Program-made: the position numbers and the translations under genes
Origin: Sphaerosporella brunnea
Taxonomy: Eukaryota; Ascomycota; Pezizomycetes; Pezizales; Pyronemataceae
Direction of reading: 5' to 3'
DNA length: 64,000 nucleotides
Assembly: GCA_008704415.1 (NCBI GenBank)
Contig: VXIS01000254.1
Span: 1 to 64,000, forward strand
Notes under the pieces: model-generated
What the model was told of the DNA's origin: nothing
Databases searched by the model: none
What the model saw: only the letters and a program-made list of their open reading frames with translations
In this document: piece by piece, positions 42,242-51,440 of the stretch
How the letters are laid out: every line of letters begins with the position of its first letter
Position numbering within the stretch: the stretch's first letter is position 1

Positions 42242-43120
42242 TGGAATTCATAAGGGCGTATCTCATAAAGGCTTTACAATTTGGAGGAGTTACGACTGAG
42301 TTGAGAGAGCGATATGTTGCCTGCACACTCTGGTCGATCTGCTGTAACAATCGCCATCTCAAAATCTTCGATGACGATTCTGGAGCGGCAGAATTCGTCT
42401 TTCAAACGGCCATTCAGTCTCTGGAGAGGAGATGTGGCGATAAATGAGACAAGATGAAGGACACTCGAGACCGTTTCAGCACCCGCTGGGAGTTCTGCTT
42501 GGGAACGGTAGGGCGTTATCGAACTCCATAGGATATGCCCTCGGCTCTAGTAAAACCGCGTGGAAGGTCGCGATCAGAGCCATTGCCCGAGACGTCAAAT
42601 ATGGAGAAATTCCGAATCCACCAGCAGAAAACGTATCAGTTCTTGTGCTCGCAAGGGCTATGGATTCCAGACGAAACGAGGCGCTCGATTCGGTTAAAAC
42701 TTCTGCGACGTTCCTTGGGGCACTGCGCCGGTGGGTAGACTACACCGCATCCAAGGAAGTTTTGAAATTCGTGGAGATTTGTTGGTCGGAATGTGTTGGA
42801 TACGATGGAGACGGTCATGGCGACTTTCCGTTCTTATTCGACGAGATCATTTGTCCAGCGGAGGAGAAGGGGATCCGGCGCTGGAGCTCACTAGAAAAGC
42901 CCTACTGCATTGTCTAGATGATAAGGACTTGGAGCTCTGGGGAAGCGGGCTCTCACTTAGTTCATTGGGTGCGCTTGCTACATTGGAACACTCTGAATAC
43001 AACGACAACATCCCAGGCACGATTGAACCACGTCTACTTAAAAACAACGATGACGTAGGCTCCATAGACCACGGGGGGCCCAATACACACTCAAACCCAG
43101 CGACCCGCTTACCGCGATGA
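42242..43120 (+). pseudogene. Possible decayed gene of unknown family
   Basis: Three consecutive plus-strand frames look protein-like but are not joined: an ATG-less stretch ending at 42448 (LEFIRAYLIKALQFGG... SLERRCGDK), a 157-residue frame from an ATG at 42444 (TAWKVAIRAIARDVKYGEIP... FVEICWSECVGYDGDGHGDF), and a third from about 42880 to 43120 (LELTRKALLHCLDDKDLELWG). The middle frame overlaps the end of the first by one base. Either introns I could not place or frameshifts separate them. No family is recognised. Confidence 0.3.
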
Positions 43121-43681
43121 GCCTTTTGGGATGTGTCGCAATCCTCGCGATAATAGTGTCTTTTTTGGCCGGTACGTCGGCCAGAACCATTTGCCGCACA
43201 ACACCTTGTTATTCATCGCCCCTGTCTCTTGGAACCAAACTCCCTATACATGGTGGCATTTTTTACTGATAACATTGCCTACAAAAATACGTGTCGTGGG
43301 ATTAGCGCCTCTACTCTTACTCCGGCGGTTACCGAAGTAATAAGAGGAGCCAGAGTTACCGGATGGACATACACCGAGTATTCACCTAATTCAATCACAG
43401 GCGAGCCATGTTGCCGACAGAAGCTCAGTGTGACGACACGAAACTGCCACCCTTTCAGGCGGGTCTCGGAACCCTATCTACCGACCCGCCAGAGGTCACT
43501 GAGGGCCCCTCCCAATATCACCTCGCATTCTTTTTTTGTGTGTTTGAAAGCTAGCATACCGTTTCTGGGGAAGGGTCGTTCCTGGGGGTCAGTTTTGGTG
43601 GTGTGGCTCGTGTTGTGGAAGATAACGAACGATCTCCGTCTAGGGTGAACGGAACGGTTAAAAAAAAAGTGAAAAAAGTAA

Positions 43682-43783
43682 TGACAGGAGTGGGACTTGA
43701 ACCCACGCTCAGTTTCCCGAACCAGGAGATTGATATTAAGGTAAACCTTAACCTGGCGCCATAACCAACTCGGCCATCCTGCC
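43682..43783 (-). tRNA. tRNA-Leu (AAG), second copy, intron-containing
   Basis: Minus-strand tRNA with the same acceptor, A box, anticodon stem CCAGG/CCTGG, long variable arm and T arm as the gene at 12934-13035. I count two base differences between the copies, both inside the 18-nt intron, so the mature tRNAs are identical. A minus-strand run TTTTTT follows within 10 bases and a longer T run after it, as pol III termination signals. Confidence 0.93.
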
Positions 43784-44451
43784 TTGGTGTGAAACGCAGT
43801 TTTCACTCTCTTGAAACATCCCAAAGTGTGCGTGATGCAAAACAATTGTTTCCGTTGGATGGTTTTTACTGGCTCACATTCAGCGATTTTTTACCCAGAT
43901 AGTAGTCGCAATGAACGTAGCGACATGGTGCAGTTATATTACTGGTTAGTAGGACGGAGCGGGAGTCTAGCCATCTAGGAGGATACCGAAGGTCCGGCCA
44001 TCTTTCCCACCTCCTCCATTTTTTTCTACAACTGAACTCAGTTCTTTCCTACCTAATTGAGTACATGTCTGTATCTAATGTACTCGTACAGATATGGCCG
44101 GGAGATTTGCAAATCATACCTGACGTTTGTTGGTTCAGGGTTGGGGTTACTACGACAAGACCCCAAAGCCCCGGCTTAGACCACTCGGCCAATCACTCGG
44201 TTTTGTGTGATAGTCCTTACCTCCACCTTCCTGTATTGGTTTAAACTGCAAGGCCTCTCAGTCGCCACCAGGTCTCATGCCTTGAAGCGTTAGTTCGAGC
44301 CTGTTGTGCTTTAACTCCTTGGATTTTCACCTATTGATTACCTAGAGTTAAAACGTACAATAGCCTTGTAGCACCTATATCCCCCAAACGTTCCTCAAGA
44401 AGGCACCTAGGCTGTCGCATGTAAACGCGGTATGTTACAACTCTACTGTGT
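43784..44451. other. Intergenic with a tRNA-Leu-like fragment
   Basis: On the minus strand at about 44170-44210, ATTGGCCGAGTGGTCTAAG is a good class II tRNA A box. It is followed by CCGGGGCTTTGGGG and a CCCC-rich stretch. No T arm or matching acceptor 3' half can be found, so it is at best a tRNA-Leu/Ser pseudogene. Confidence 0.4.
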
Positions 44452-44963
44452 TTGAAGTTTTCCCTCGGACTAATCATGCAACTTTTTATTTCCTCAGAGG
44501 CTCTCCTGCTGCAGCAATTACGTCATCGCCCTGCCATCAGCACAACTGCAACTCCAACCCTACGCTTCACCACCACTTCCTCTGCGCACACGATGCCACA
44601 GCTTACACGCCCACAAGCCGAGTCCGCCGTCCGCCAGCGCGGGTATGCGAATATTACTTACTGGGAAGATCCAGCGTTTGTTCCCACTGATACAGGAGAA
44701 GGGCGCTGGTTCATGGCTAACGTTGTGTCTACGATTCAAGAGGCACATACTACCCACCGCACACACACCCGGTGGCAAATACGCACCTGATAATGTCGGG
44801 GAGTATGAGGGTCAAGTTTCCGCAGCGGCAAAGCGACGAGAGGGAGGTCGAGTTTGGGGGGGGAGAGTGGGTGGATGTAAACAAGGATGAGACGCATGAG
44901 GTTTGGGTTGGTGAGAGGGGTTGTAAGATGGTTATTGGGGAAAAGAGCGCGGAAGAGACTTAA
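44452..44963 (+). pseudogene. Possible frameshifted small gene (cupin-like impression)
   Basis: A plus-strand frame with RQRGYANITYWEDPAFVP and GEGRWFMANVVSTI ends at about 44790. A second frame starting near 44772 continues with MRVKFPQRQSDEREVEF, GGGEWVDVNKDETHEVW and a stop at 44963. The turn-like E-W-V-D-V-x-K-x-x-T-H-E-V-W ending recalls cupins, where a histidine follows a glycine-rich turn. The lack of a shared frame suggests a frameshift or an unseen intron. I do not claim a function. Confidence 0.25.
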
Positions 44964-45386
44964 AATGGAGGAGGCGGCTGCGATATACGAGTCGATTTTT
45001 TTTTTGTGTTCTGTTGGTACTCAACTCTTTAAATCGTTTGCTTTACCTGCAGAGCCGGATGAGGAAGGGAAGGTTGTTGTGGATGCAAGTGGAATGGTTT
45101 TACATCGCTCGACTCGCGTCAATCAAAGGGAGGTGTGGTCTCTATCCAATAAAGCATCTGATTTCCATCTACAATAAACCAGCAGTTGCGCCCAAATCCC
45201 GAAAAGGCGCAGCAGCTGTGTCAAAGACTCAAAGGCCGGTGCGAATCCACCGAGTTGGACGTATGATGGTTGCAGTCAGAACCCGTGAGAAGATCGAAGT
45301 GTTCTTTAGTTACCCCACCCCTCCTTTTTATCTATCCATCCTCCCCGCCTCCCCGCATCCCCCCAATCCCCACAAGTAAACCCACA

Positions 45387-45563
45387 ATGCCGCTCCTGCT
45401 CATAGTCCTAGCACTACTGAGCATCTTGCTCTCGCCAGCCCTGCTGCTCCTCTTATGCCTTCCTCTTCCCTGCGCATGCGCTCAGCGTGCTGCCTCGGTT
45501 TCCATCACTCGAGAAGTGAAGTCTCGGTCGGTTCGTTTTGATTACAAACGGTCCCGGGCGTAG
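45387..45563 (+). CDS. Possible hydrophobic micropeptide (58 aa)
   Basis: Short frame from ATG in CACAATGCC. Residues 3-32 are almost entirely Leu/Ile/Val/Ala with Cys, and the tail is basic (REVKSRSVRFDYKRSRA). It could be a single-span membrane micropeptide or chance. No homology recalled. Confidence 0.22.
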   Translation: MPLLLIVLALLSILLSPALLLLLCLPLPCACAQRAASVSITREVKSRSVRFDYKRSRA

Positions 45564-45762
45564 TTTTTAGGGTTTTTGGTCGGTCACCCGGCGAAGAGCA
45601 AGTTCAGTAGGCAAATGAAATGGATGTCCACCGCAGTTGAGAATTTAGAGTACGATCTTTTCTTCTGTAGAGGCAATCAATAGTTCCAGCCATGTATGTG
45701 GTGGCAGCGATTCCTGGCGGAGTCCTCGCCAGAATTGCCTGACCCGAGTTCACGGTAGCTAG

Positions 45763-45799
<37 letters not shown>
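45763..45799 (+). repeat. 37-nt poly(A) tract
   Basis: An uninterrupted run of 37 A, the longest homopolymer in the window, between TAGCTAG and CTTCGAAGC. It may be the tail of a retroposed sequence, but I find no flanking duplication. Confidence 0.9.
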
Positions 45800-45801
<2 letters not shown>

Positions 45802-46402
45802 TCGAAGCTGCTAAAACTTTGCCTCGAGCAAAATAATAGGAAATTCAAAACCTGGCGTGCTTTCCTTCCGGGCACCTCCAAAATCTCCTTCTGCTCCATG
45901 TGTTGCCTGACTTAGAGCTAGGTAGTCGTTGCCCTTTACCGGCTGAGCTCGTGCTGGCGCTCACAAGTTTAAGAAGCCTCGAAACCTGTTTCGCTGTCTG
46001 TCTGGTTGAGTTCTCCACAAACCGGCCGCTCTTCATGAACGCACTCTCTTTCTACGGTCAAAAGGATAGCATAAGCACCGTGTATATGTGTGTTTTAGAA
46101 GCTGCAACAAGCAGTTGCGTGCAGCTGACAGCCCTGGAACCACGCAAAACCCGAAACGTGTATTTACAGACAACTGAGCGATGCCAGCACACAACACCAA
46201 CACTGTTCCGGGAAGAAACAGCAACGCCCGCTATCCTGCAGTTTCTGCGGGCTACCAATTTGGCTAAGTTGTGGCCATGGCTCTCGGGGAGGAGGCGGGA
46301 AGGGAGTGATCGAGGCCTGAGGGTCGTGGCAGCTTTCGGACCTGTTTATTCCCTTTTTTGTTCCTCTTATAAAACTTTTCCTTTGTTCCTTTCAATTTGG
46401 TA

Positions 46403-46482
46403 TTCAGTGTTGCCGCAGTTGACGCATGAGATCACATCAATAAGGCGGCGGACAGGATATGGGCGGGGACGAGAAGTATAAT
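46403..46482 (+). repeat. Interspersed repeat family R1, copy 2
   Basis: Shares GTTGCCGCAGTTGACGCATG, ACATCAATAAGGCGGCGGAC and AGGATATGGGCGGGGA with copy 1 at 7201-7330. The match fades after the last word, so the 3' third is missing or diverged. Confidence 0.6.
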
Positions 46483-46825
46483 CCTCAGAGTTGCATGCAG
46501 ACAATAAATTTGATTACACACAAAACACAAGCGTCCGCTTTGCCCCAGTTAGCCTTACCCGTCAACATCAGGAGGAGAACACCTCCATTCAACATGCGTG
46601 GACGCGATGACACGACAGCAGCCTTTCATGGTTTCGCAACAACATATGAAGTAGCCAGCCTCCGCCTGAAACAGCAGCGATTTATCTAGGAATATACCTG
46701 GTAGGGCAGACCAGACTCAACATGAAGCTCTACTTACAGTATATAACTCGAACACCGACACGCACCCTGCAATCCCAACCCCAGCGGCCCCAGCCCTCCC
46801 AAAAAAATAAATCCAGAAAACAGGC

Positions 46826-47158
46826 ATGCCCACCCCGCGCCGCATAAATCCCAAGCGCCCACCGCGAGCACCAGCCCGCCGCCGGTGCAAGCCCACATGT
46901 GTTCTACTCGCAATCGCAGCAATAATCCTGACCTTCCTGTTGCTGTTGCTGTTGTTGCGGCGCAGCACATGTGTGCTAGGCGGATGCGAGGCTGAGGAAC
47001 TAGTCCAAGTTGATGGCACCTTGACCGTGCATCAACAGTATGATCCCTTAGCGAATGTGGCGCGGAGTGTTGGGCCGGTGGCGGGTGGGGGGAAGATGAG
47101 GGTGTATATTACGGCAATGCCGAGGCGTGGGTGGAGGGGGAGAGAGGGGGGGGGATAG
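46826..47158 (+). CDS. Possible small basic single-pass membrane protein (110 aa)
   Basis: Frame from an ATG: a very basic Pro/Arg-rich N-terminus (RRINPKRPPRAPARRR), one hydrophobic span (VLLAIAAIILTFLLLLLLL) and a mixed tail that becomes Gly/Arg-rich before the stop. This is the layout of a type II membrane protein, but the Leu run comes from a CTG/TTG-rich tract, so chance is possible. No family recognised. Confidence 0.33.
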   Translation: MPTPRRINPKRPPRAPARRRCKPTCVLLAIAAIILTFLLLLLLLRRSTCVLGGCEAEELVQVDGTLTVHQQYDPLANVARSVGPVAGGGKMRVYITAMPRRGWRGREGGG

Positions 47159-47984
47159 GGCATTGTAGTATATATGTGAGTAGAACAGCTTCGTCTAGAA
47201 TTGTTTCGCACGGGAAGCAAGTAGGTTGGTTTCATGAGGATATTACATGTTGAGTGAGTGTTATGTGACCCTCATAATTTTTGGAAGTTGCTTCACGAAA
47301 GAGAAAAGGAAAACGGTCGATATGATACAGCTTTAAACCAAAAATCTCTTGCTAGTAGATATAATAGGGGTGGATGCATAGCATGTGATCGACGTTTTTT
47401 GGGCGGTTGGTTTACGGGCTTAGGTCCGTGCCCCCATGCATATGGTTTCCAAATGCCTGAGGTGTACATGTCGGTGTGAGGTCGGTGAGATAAGAGGTCG
47501 CAGTACTAGTATCGAGGTGTCCAACCTGGAGGAAAGCAACTGAAAGCGATGGTCGACAGCTTCCTTGAGGGGAACGGAGAGCTAGCGAGGGAGCTGGAGT
47601 AGTTGAAGAAACTCAATGCTGCAGCGGCGGCCTTACCGACGACGCCACCACCGCCGATGCCGACACTGCGGGCCGTCCGAAGCGGAAGCGGCTCGGGCCG
47701 TCTGGTCCGGAACAACCGGCGAAGCAAATGCTGGAAGCCGCCCCAACGCCAACCCTCTGCACTCCAAGCCTGCAGGGCCGAGCGTCTTTACTGAATCTAG
47801 TTCAACTGCTGCTGGACATTCCTACACTTCTCTGTGATGAGACGGAGGAGGGCTGGAAGGAAGGAAGGAGGAGTGCGAGGAGAAGGGGAAGGAGAAGCAG
47901 CTGGCTTCTCGTGTGGAGGGATGGACAGGGGGATCACTCGTTTTTTTTCCGTTGTTCTTTAAATTCGTTTTTGTCATTGTTTTT
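47159..47984. other. Intergenic, no gene supported
   Basis: Contains GC-rich pseudo-frames around 47600-47800 and a purine-rich tract near 47850-47900. No domain or RNA fold identified. Confidence 0.4.
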
Positions 47985-48400
47985 GCTCCAGGCGGAGGAG
48001 CGGGGGCAAATGGGCAGTGTTCCTATAGCCAGCCCGCCCGCCCGTCAGGCTGATAGAAAAGCCGGGCGGGCTGTTTGGGCTGCAGCCCACGTCGGGCTGG
48101 CTGGTGGGCTTCCAGCGGACGCAGGGATCATGCGCTACGGGGAATGGAGCAACAGCTACACAGAAACACTCTTCAGTTTACGACGTAACTAGGTCAAACT
48201 GATGGTTGCATGACAGGTTCACCTCAGTCGAAAGTGCTTGGCAGCCCGCCAGCCAGCCCGTCGTGATTTGAGACAGCCGGGCTTTTTGGGCCGGCTATTA
48301 GGAACACTGCAAGTGGGTGGCGGCTGTTGACGCTTGAGACTATGGCGGATAGGATTTGGACGGGGATAAGTGGAGGGTATGCCATAATCTACATACGAAG
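47985..48400 (+). repeat. Interspersed repeat family R1, copy 3, split by a hAT MITE
   Basis: Left half 47985-48014 (GCTCCAGGCGGAGGAGCGGGG...) and right half 48310-48400 (CAAGTGGGTGGCGGCTGTTG...GCCATAATCTACATA) are adjacent in copy 1 at 7201-7330. The 295-bp insert between them is the MITE at 48015-48309. Confidence 0.65.
48015..48309. mobile_element. hAT-type MITE (295 bp) with 8-bp target duplication
   Basis: Ends are CAGTGTTCCTATAGCC and the inverse of GGCTATTAGGAACACTG, giving about 16 bp of terminal inverted repeat with one or two differences and the CAG start typical of hAT elements. Subterminal arms are rich in GCCCG/CGGGC words that can fold back. Flanks CAAATGGG (48007-48014) and CAAGTGGG (48310-48317) are an 8-bp duplication with one mismatch, the hAT target size. 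There is no transposase, so it depends on an autonomous hAT elsewhere. Confidence 0.88.
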
Positions 48401-48525
48401 TACCTCATAGTTGAGTCAGTGTTTCATAGCAGAAACCGCGTGTGGGACACAAATGACGAGTCGACAAAAAAACCGGCTGCAGTATCAACCTGTAATGGTG
48501 CATATAAAATTTATTCTGGAATACC

Positions 48526-48597
48526 AGCAGCATGGCGCAGCGGAAGCGCGCCGGGCTCATAACCCGGAGGTCCCTGGATCGAAACCAGGTGCTGCTA
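48526..48597 (+). tRNA. Initiator tRNA-Met (CAT)
   Basis: 72-nt intronless cloverleaf: acceptor AGCAGCA/TGCTGCT plus A, anticodon stem with three consecutive G-C pairs (CGGG-CTCATAA-CCCG) and a T loop reading ATCGAAAC instead of TTCGAAC. The A1-T72 pair, the G-C stem and this T loop are the eukaryotic initiator hallmarks. A T10 run follows within about 10 bases. A DNA transposon begins 33 bp downstream at 48631. Confidence 0.95.
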
Positions 48598-48630
48598 GCA
48601 ATGTTTATTTTTTTTTTCCGTTTTGTTTTA

Positions 48631-49414
48631 CAGCAATTACCCTAACACAAGGCCAAACTCAGGGTGGGGGATAGAAGAAATTAGACTTTGGGGTCGGGTA
48701 AAACTGCACAGATGCCTGCGGGTGGTGTGGCTGGTCACGCTCGCCGCTGTGGGATTGTACGTCATTTCCACGCTCCGCGCACTCCAAGATGCAACAGTTT
48801 GCTCTGGGGAAAAGCGCCCATTTCACAACCTGGATCAACAAGTGTGAGATACTTGATTTCTCGACAGACTACGTGATGGACTTGAGGAACAATATTGCCA
48901 ACGGCGCTATTTTTGAGCAGCCGTTGTGCAATGGCGCTGGCCGTTGAATTTGACGGGTTGAGGAGGTCGATGGGTTCGGGGTTCAAGATATCGGGGGGTT
49001 GTTTGTAGATATAGCTCTTCTCTCTTTCTGTTCTCTCTTTCCTTCGATGGCGACCAACAATGGGCATTTTGCTGCCACCGCCCCCCCGCAAGAGGCAACT
49101 CGCAACCTCCCTGGTGAGTGTGTTCTATCTCTTTCCCTCTCTGTTTGCGGTTCGTCCGGGCGTTCTCATGGATGTTCGGTCTTCCCGCGACGCCTCCGAC
49201 AAACCTCGTTCAACAGCTGTTTGGGGCAGAAGCGCTGGTGAACCCTGGTGATGGAAACGCTGGGCGGAGGAAAGCTGGGCTGCCTTTGCTCAGGTACTCT
49301 GCAGACGTCACCAGCCACATGTCTCCACGGTGTCTTAGCAGTTTTACCCGACCCCAAAGTCTAATTTCTTCTATCCCCCGCCCTGAGTTTGGCCTTGTGT
49401 TAGGGTAATTGCTG
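48631..49414. mobile_element. TA-flanked DNA element A with 77-bp terminal inverted repeats (784 bp)
   Basis: Bases 48631-48707 and 49338-49414 are inverted copies of each other, 76 of 77 positions identical, beginning CAGCAATTACCCTAACACAA. The element is bordered by TA on each side (48629-48630 and 49415-49416), as for Tc1/mariner/pogo elements. The 630-bp interior has no transposase; it contains short frames such as MQQFALGKSAHFTTW...AIFEQPL (from 48789) and MATNNGHFAATAPP followed by a GTGAGT donor-like site (from about 49048). It is non-autonomous and possibly recent, judging by the near-identical ends. Confidence 0.85.
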
Positions 49415-49509
49415 TAATACCACGCGGTGGTATTCTACTCTAGACATCGCACCAGATCTTTTTCTTATCCTATCTGACACCGTCTTGATATCTCAATTAG
49501 GGCCAACTA

Positions 49510-49996
49510 CCGTATCTTCCCGGCTTGAAGCAGCCCGGGCCGGAGGGGTGGGGGTGGAAAGGTTGGGAACGCCGAGCGTGTTCTATTGGTGGGATTGGAC
49601 GTCGCGGTCACAATTTGGGTTTGTTCACAACTTTAATGATGATCAAAAGGCAGGGCGCGGGCGGTGAGCGGCATCCTGAGCAGGCTCCCCGGTACGGTCC
49701 AAAAAGGGTGCCGGTAGCGGACAAACACTGGAAGATGCTGCGCGATGACCCTGTGAAAAGCACCCGGTGCCGGCCTACCAATAGAAAGAAGGTCGAGATC
49801 CTGAGCTATTTGGATACCCCGAGGGAGTTTACTATGGGCGGTGGACGACCAACAACGCCGGCACTGTAATGGTTCTGCTGCTGTAAATAAAAATTAGATA
49901 CAGCATCGCCCGCGCGCGAGTCTTTAGAAATTAACTTTTTGATAGCTTGGCAACACCCCCCTCCGGCCCGGGCTGCTTCAAGCCGGGAAGATACGG
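49510..49996. mobile_element. TA-flanked DNA element B with 39-bp perfect terminal inverted repeats (487 bp)
   Basis: The ends share a perfect 39-nt inverted repeat beginning CCGTATCTTCCCGGCTTG. TA dinucleotides border it (49508-49509 and 49997-49998). The interior has a plus frame including KRVPVADKHWKMLRDDP and NRKKVEILSYLDTPREF before a stop; the latter resembles the N-terminal helix region of fungal pogo-like transposases, but too little is left to be sure. Non-autonomous. It lies only 94 bp from element A but has unrelated ends. Confidence 0.85.
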
Positions 49997-50069
49997 TATA
50001 ACGGGATCCCCAATTGAGGTTGTGTCTATCGAAGCATTCTAAGATATAAAAATGTACAAAGCTGCCAAG

Positions 50070-50858
50070 CTACGTCTTCAGAACGGTAGCGCCCTCCGGA
50101 AAGACGGCGCCCTCCATACCAGCCTTGACACCGGGCCGCTCCTTCATTCTGCACACCCACTCCCAGACGATAGGGAACTCGTCTTTCAAGACGATCTTGA
50201 TCCTCGCAATATGCAGGTACCAATGCAGAAACGCGATATCCGCGGCCGTGATGCGTCCGAGCACCAACCACCCGTTCGAGCCCTCCCTCGCCAGCTGCTT
50301 CTGGACAATCCCCAGCACGCGCTTCGTCTCGTCCACGTAGCGCTCGGTGGCGCTGTCCAGACGCTCGGGGTGGTACAGCATGAACCAGAAGGCCTGGCCG
50401 AGGTACGGGCCTTGGCCGGTCGCCTGGTACATGAGCCAGGTCTCGATCTGCGCCTGCTCGTCGAGGGTCGGCGCCCACAGGCGGAACTCGCCGTCGTACT
50501 TCTTGCACACGTAGAGGATGATGGCGGCGCTTTCCCACACGACCAGGTCGTTGGCCGAGTGGTCTATCAGCGCGGGGATCCGGCCGTTCGGGTTTATGGC
50601 TTCGTAGGCCGGCGTCTTCATCCCGTTTTCGCCCGCCCCGAAGTCGAGGAAGATGGTGCGGTAGTGCAGGCCGAGCTCCGAAAGCACTTCGGCTACTTTG
50701 AACCCGTTGGGCCCGATTCTGTGCGAGTAGAGCGTGAACTGCGGGTTTTGCGCGCTGTAGCCTGGAGGGACTGGGTTAGCTATGCCCCCTGCCCCCCAGA
50801 AAGTAGCGGGGTGTGTACCATTGCTTGCGACGGCGACGGTGGAGGTGGTTTCGGCCAT
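50070..50858 (-). CDS. Glutathione S-transferase, Ure2p/GstA-like (243 aa, two exons)
   Basis: Exons 50858-50819 and 50761-50070. The thioredoxin-like half has FTLYSHRIGPNGFKVAEVL (glutathione-site start), NPNGRIPALIDH with the cis-Pro, and VWESAAIILYV with the gamma-glutamyl-binding E-S pair. The helical half contains WLMYQATGQGPYLGQAFWF (GQGP-x-x-GQ-x-x-(W/H)F, characteristic of Ure2p-like fungal GSTs) and the N-capping TAADIAFLHWY. It conjugates glutathione to electrophiles or reduces peroxides in the cytosol. The 57 nt from 50818 to 50762 are in frame and would add 19 Pro/Gly-rich residues, but they have a GT start, a GCTAACC branch-like word and a CAG end, so I read them as an intron. 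Confidence 0.9.
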   Translation of the reverse strand: MAETTSTVAVASNGTHPATFWGAGGIANPVPPGYSAQNPQFTLYSHRIGPNGFKVAEVLSELGLHYRTIFLDFGAGENGMKTPAYEAINPNGRIPALIDHSANDLVVWESAAIILYVCKKYDGEFRLWAPTLDEQAQIETWLMYQATGQGPYLGQAFWFMLYHPERLDSATERYVDETKRVLGIVQKQLAREGSNGWLVLGRITAADIAFLHWYLHIARIKIVLKDEFPIVWEWVCRMKERPGVKAGMEGAVFPEGATVLKT

Positions 50859-50879
50859 GATGCGGGATTGTTGCAGTTG

Positions 50880-51440
50880 CTGTTGCAGTTGCAGTTGTTT
50901 TTGTTGTTGTTGTTGTTGATTCCGTGCTTATTGACGCAATTGCACAATCGCCCTCGCCCTTGGTGGTTGGCTAGCTGGGTTGGTATATTATATATCTCCT
51001 TTTTCCTCTCCCCGCAAACTTGAGTCAGAAGCCCACCACCGCCCAAAGATTTTTTTTTTTTTTTTTTTTTCCCTTCCGGCGAGTGCTCTAGCAGGGAGGG
51101 GAATGGTGCGAAACGACGAGCGCCGGCGTGTGCTTGGCTGCGGCTTATTCATTGAATATCACCCACCACACACCGATTTTGTCAGCGCTGCTTGCTCGGA
51201 CACTCTTCCATATGGCTCCTCCGGACGTGTGTTGTCAGCAGAGTTAGATGGTCGCCCGAGTATTCCCGGCCAGGGAGTCGTCCCCCCTACCGGCTTCGGA
51301 AATAACTAGACGGATGAGTGGGGCAATTATTGACAACCACTGGTAGTTGGAACTGCAGAACATCAGTGCAGCACTGTTTTAGGGGTCGATTATCATGATC
51401 TAAGCTCCATTGCTAACAATACTATACGTTGCATTTCTCA
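50880..51440. other. Intergenic with microsatellite and T tract
   Basis: Upstream of the GST gene lies a (TTG)n/(GTT)n tract at about 50893-50918 and a T20 run at about 51051-51070. No gene seen. Confidence 0.5.

Noticed and set aside
42444..43783. Possible heterokaryon-incompatibility gene near the second tRNA-Leu
   Set aside because: No HET, NACHT or NB-ARC motif visible in any frame.
50052..51023. 323-residue plus-strand frame
   Set aside because: Antisense of the GST gene extended into a (TTG)n tract.
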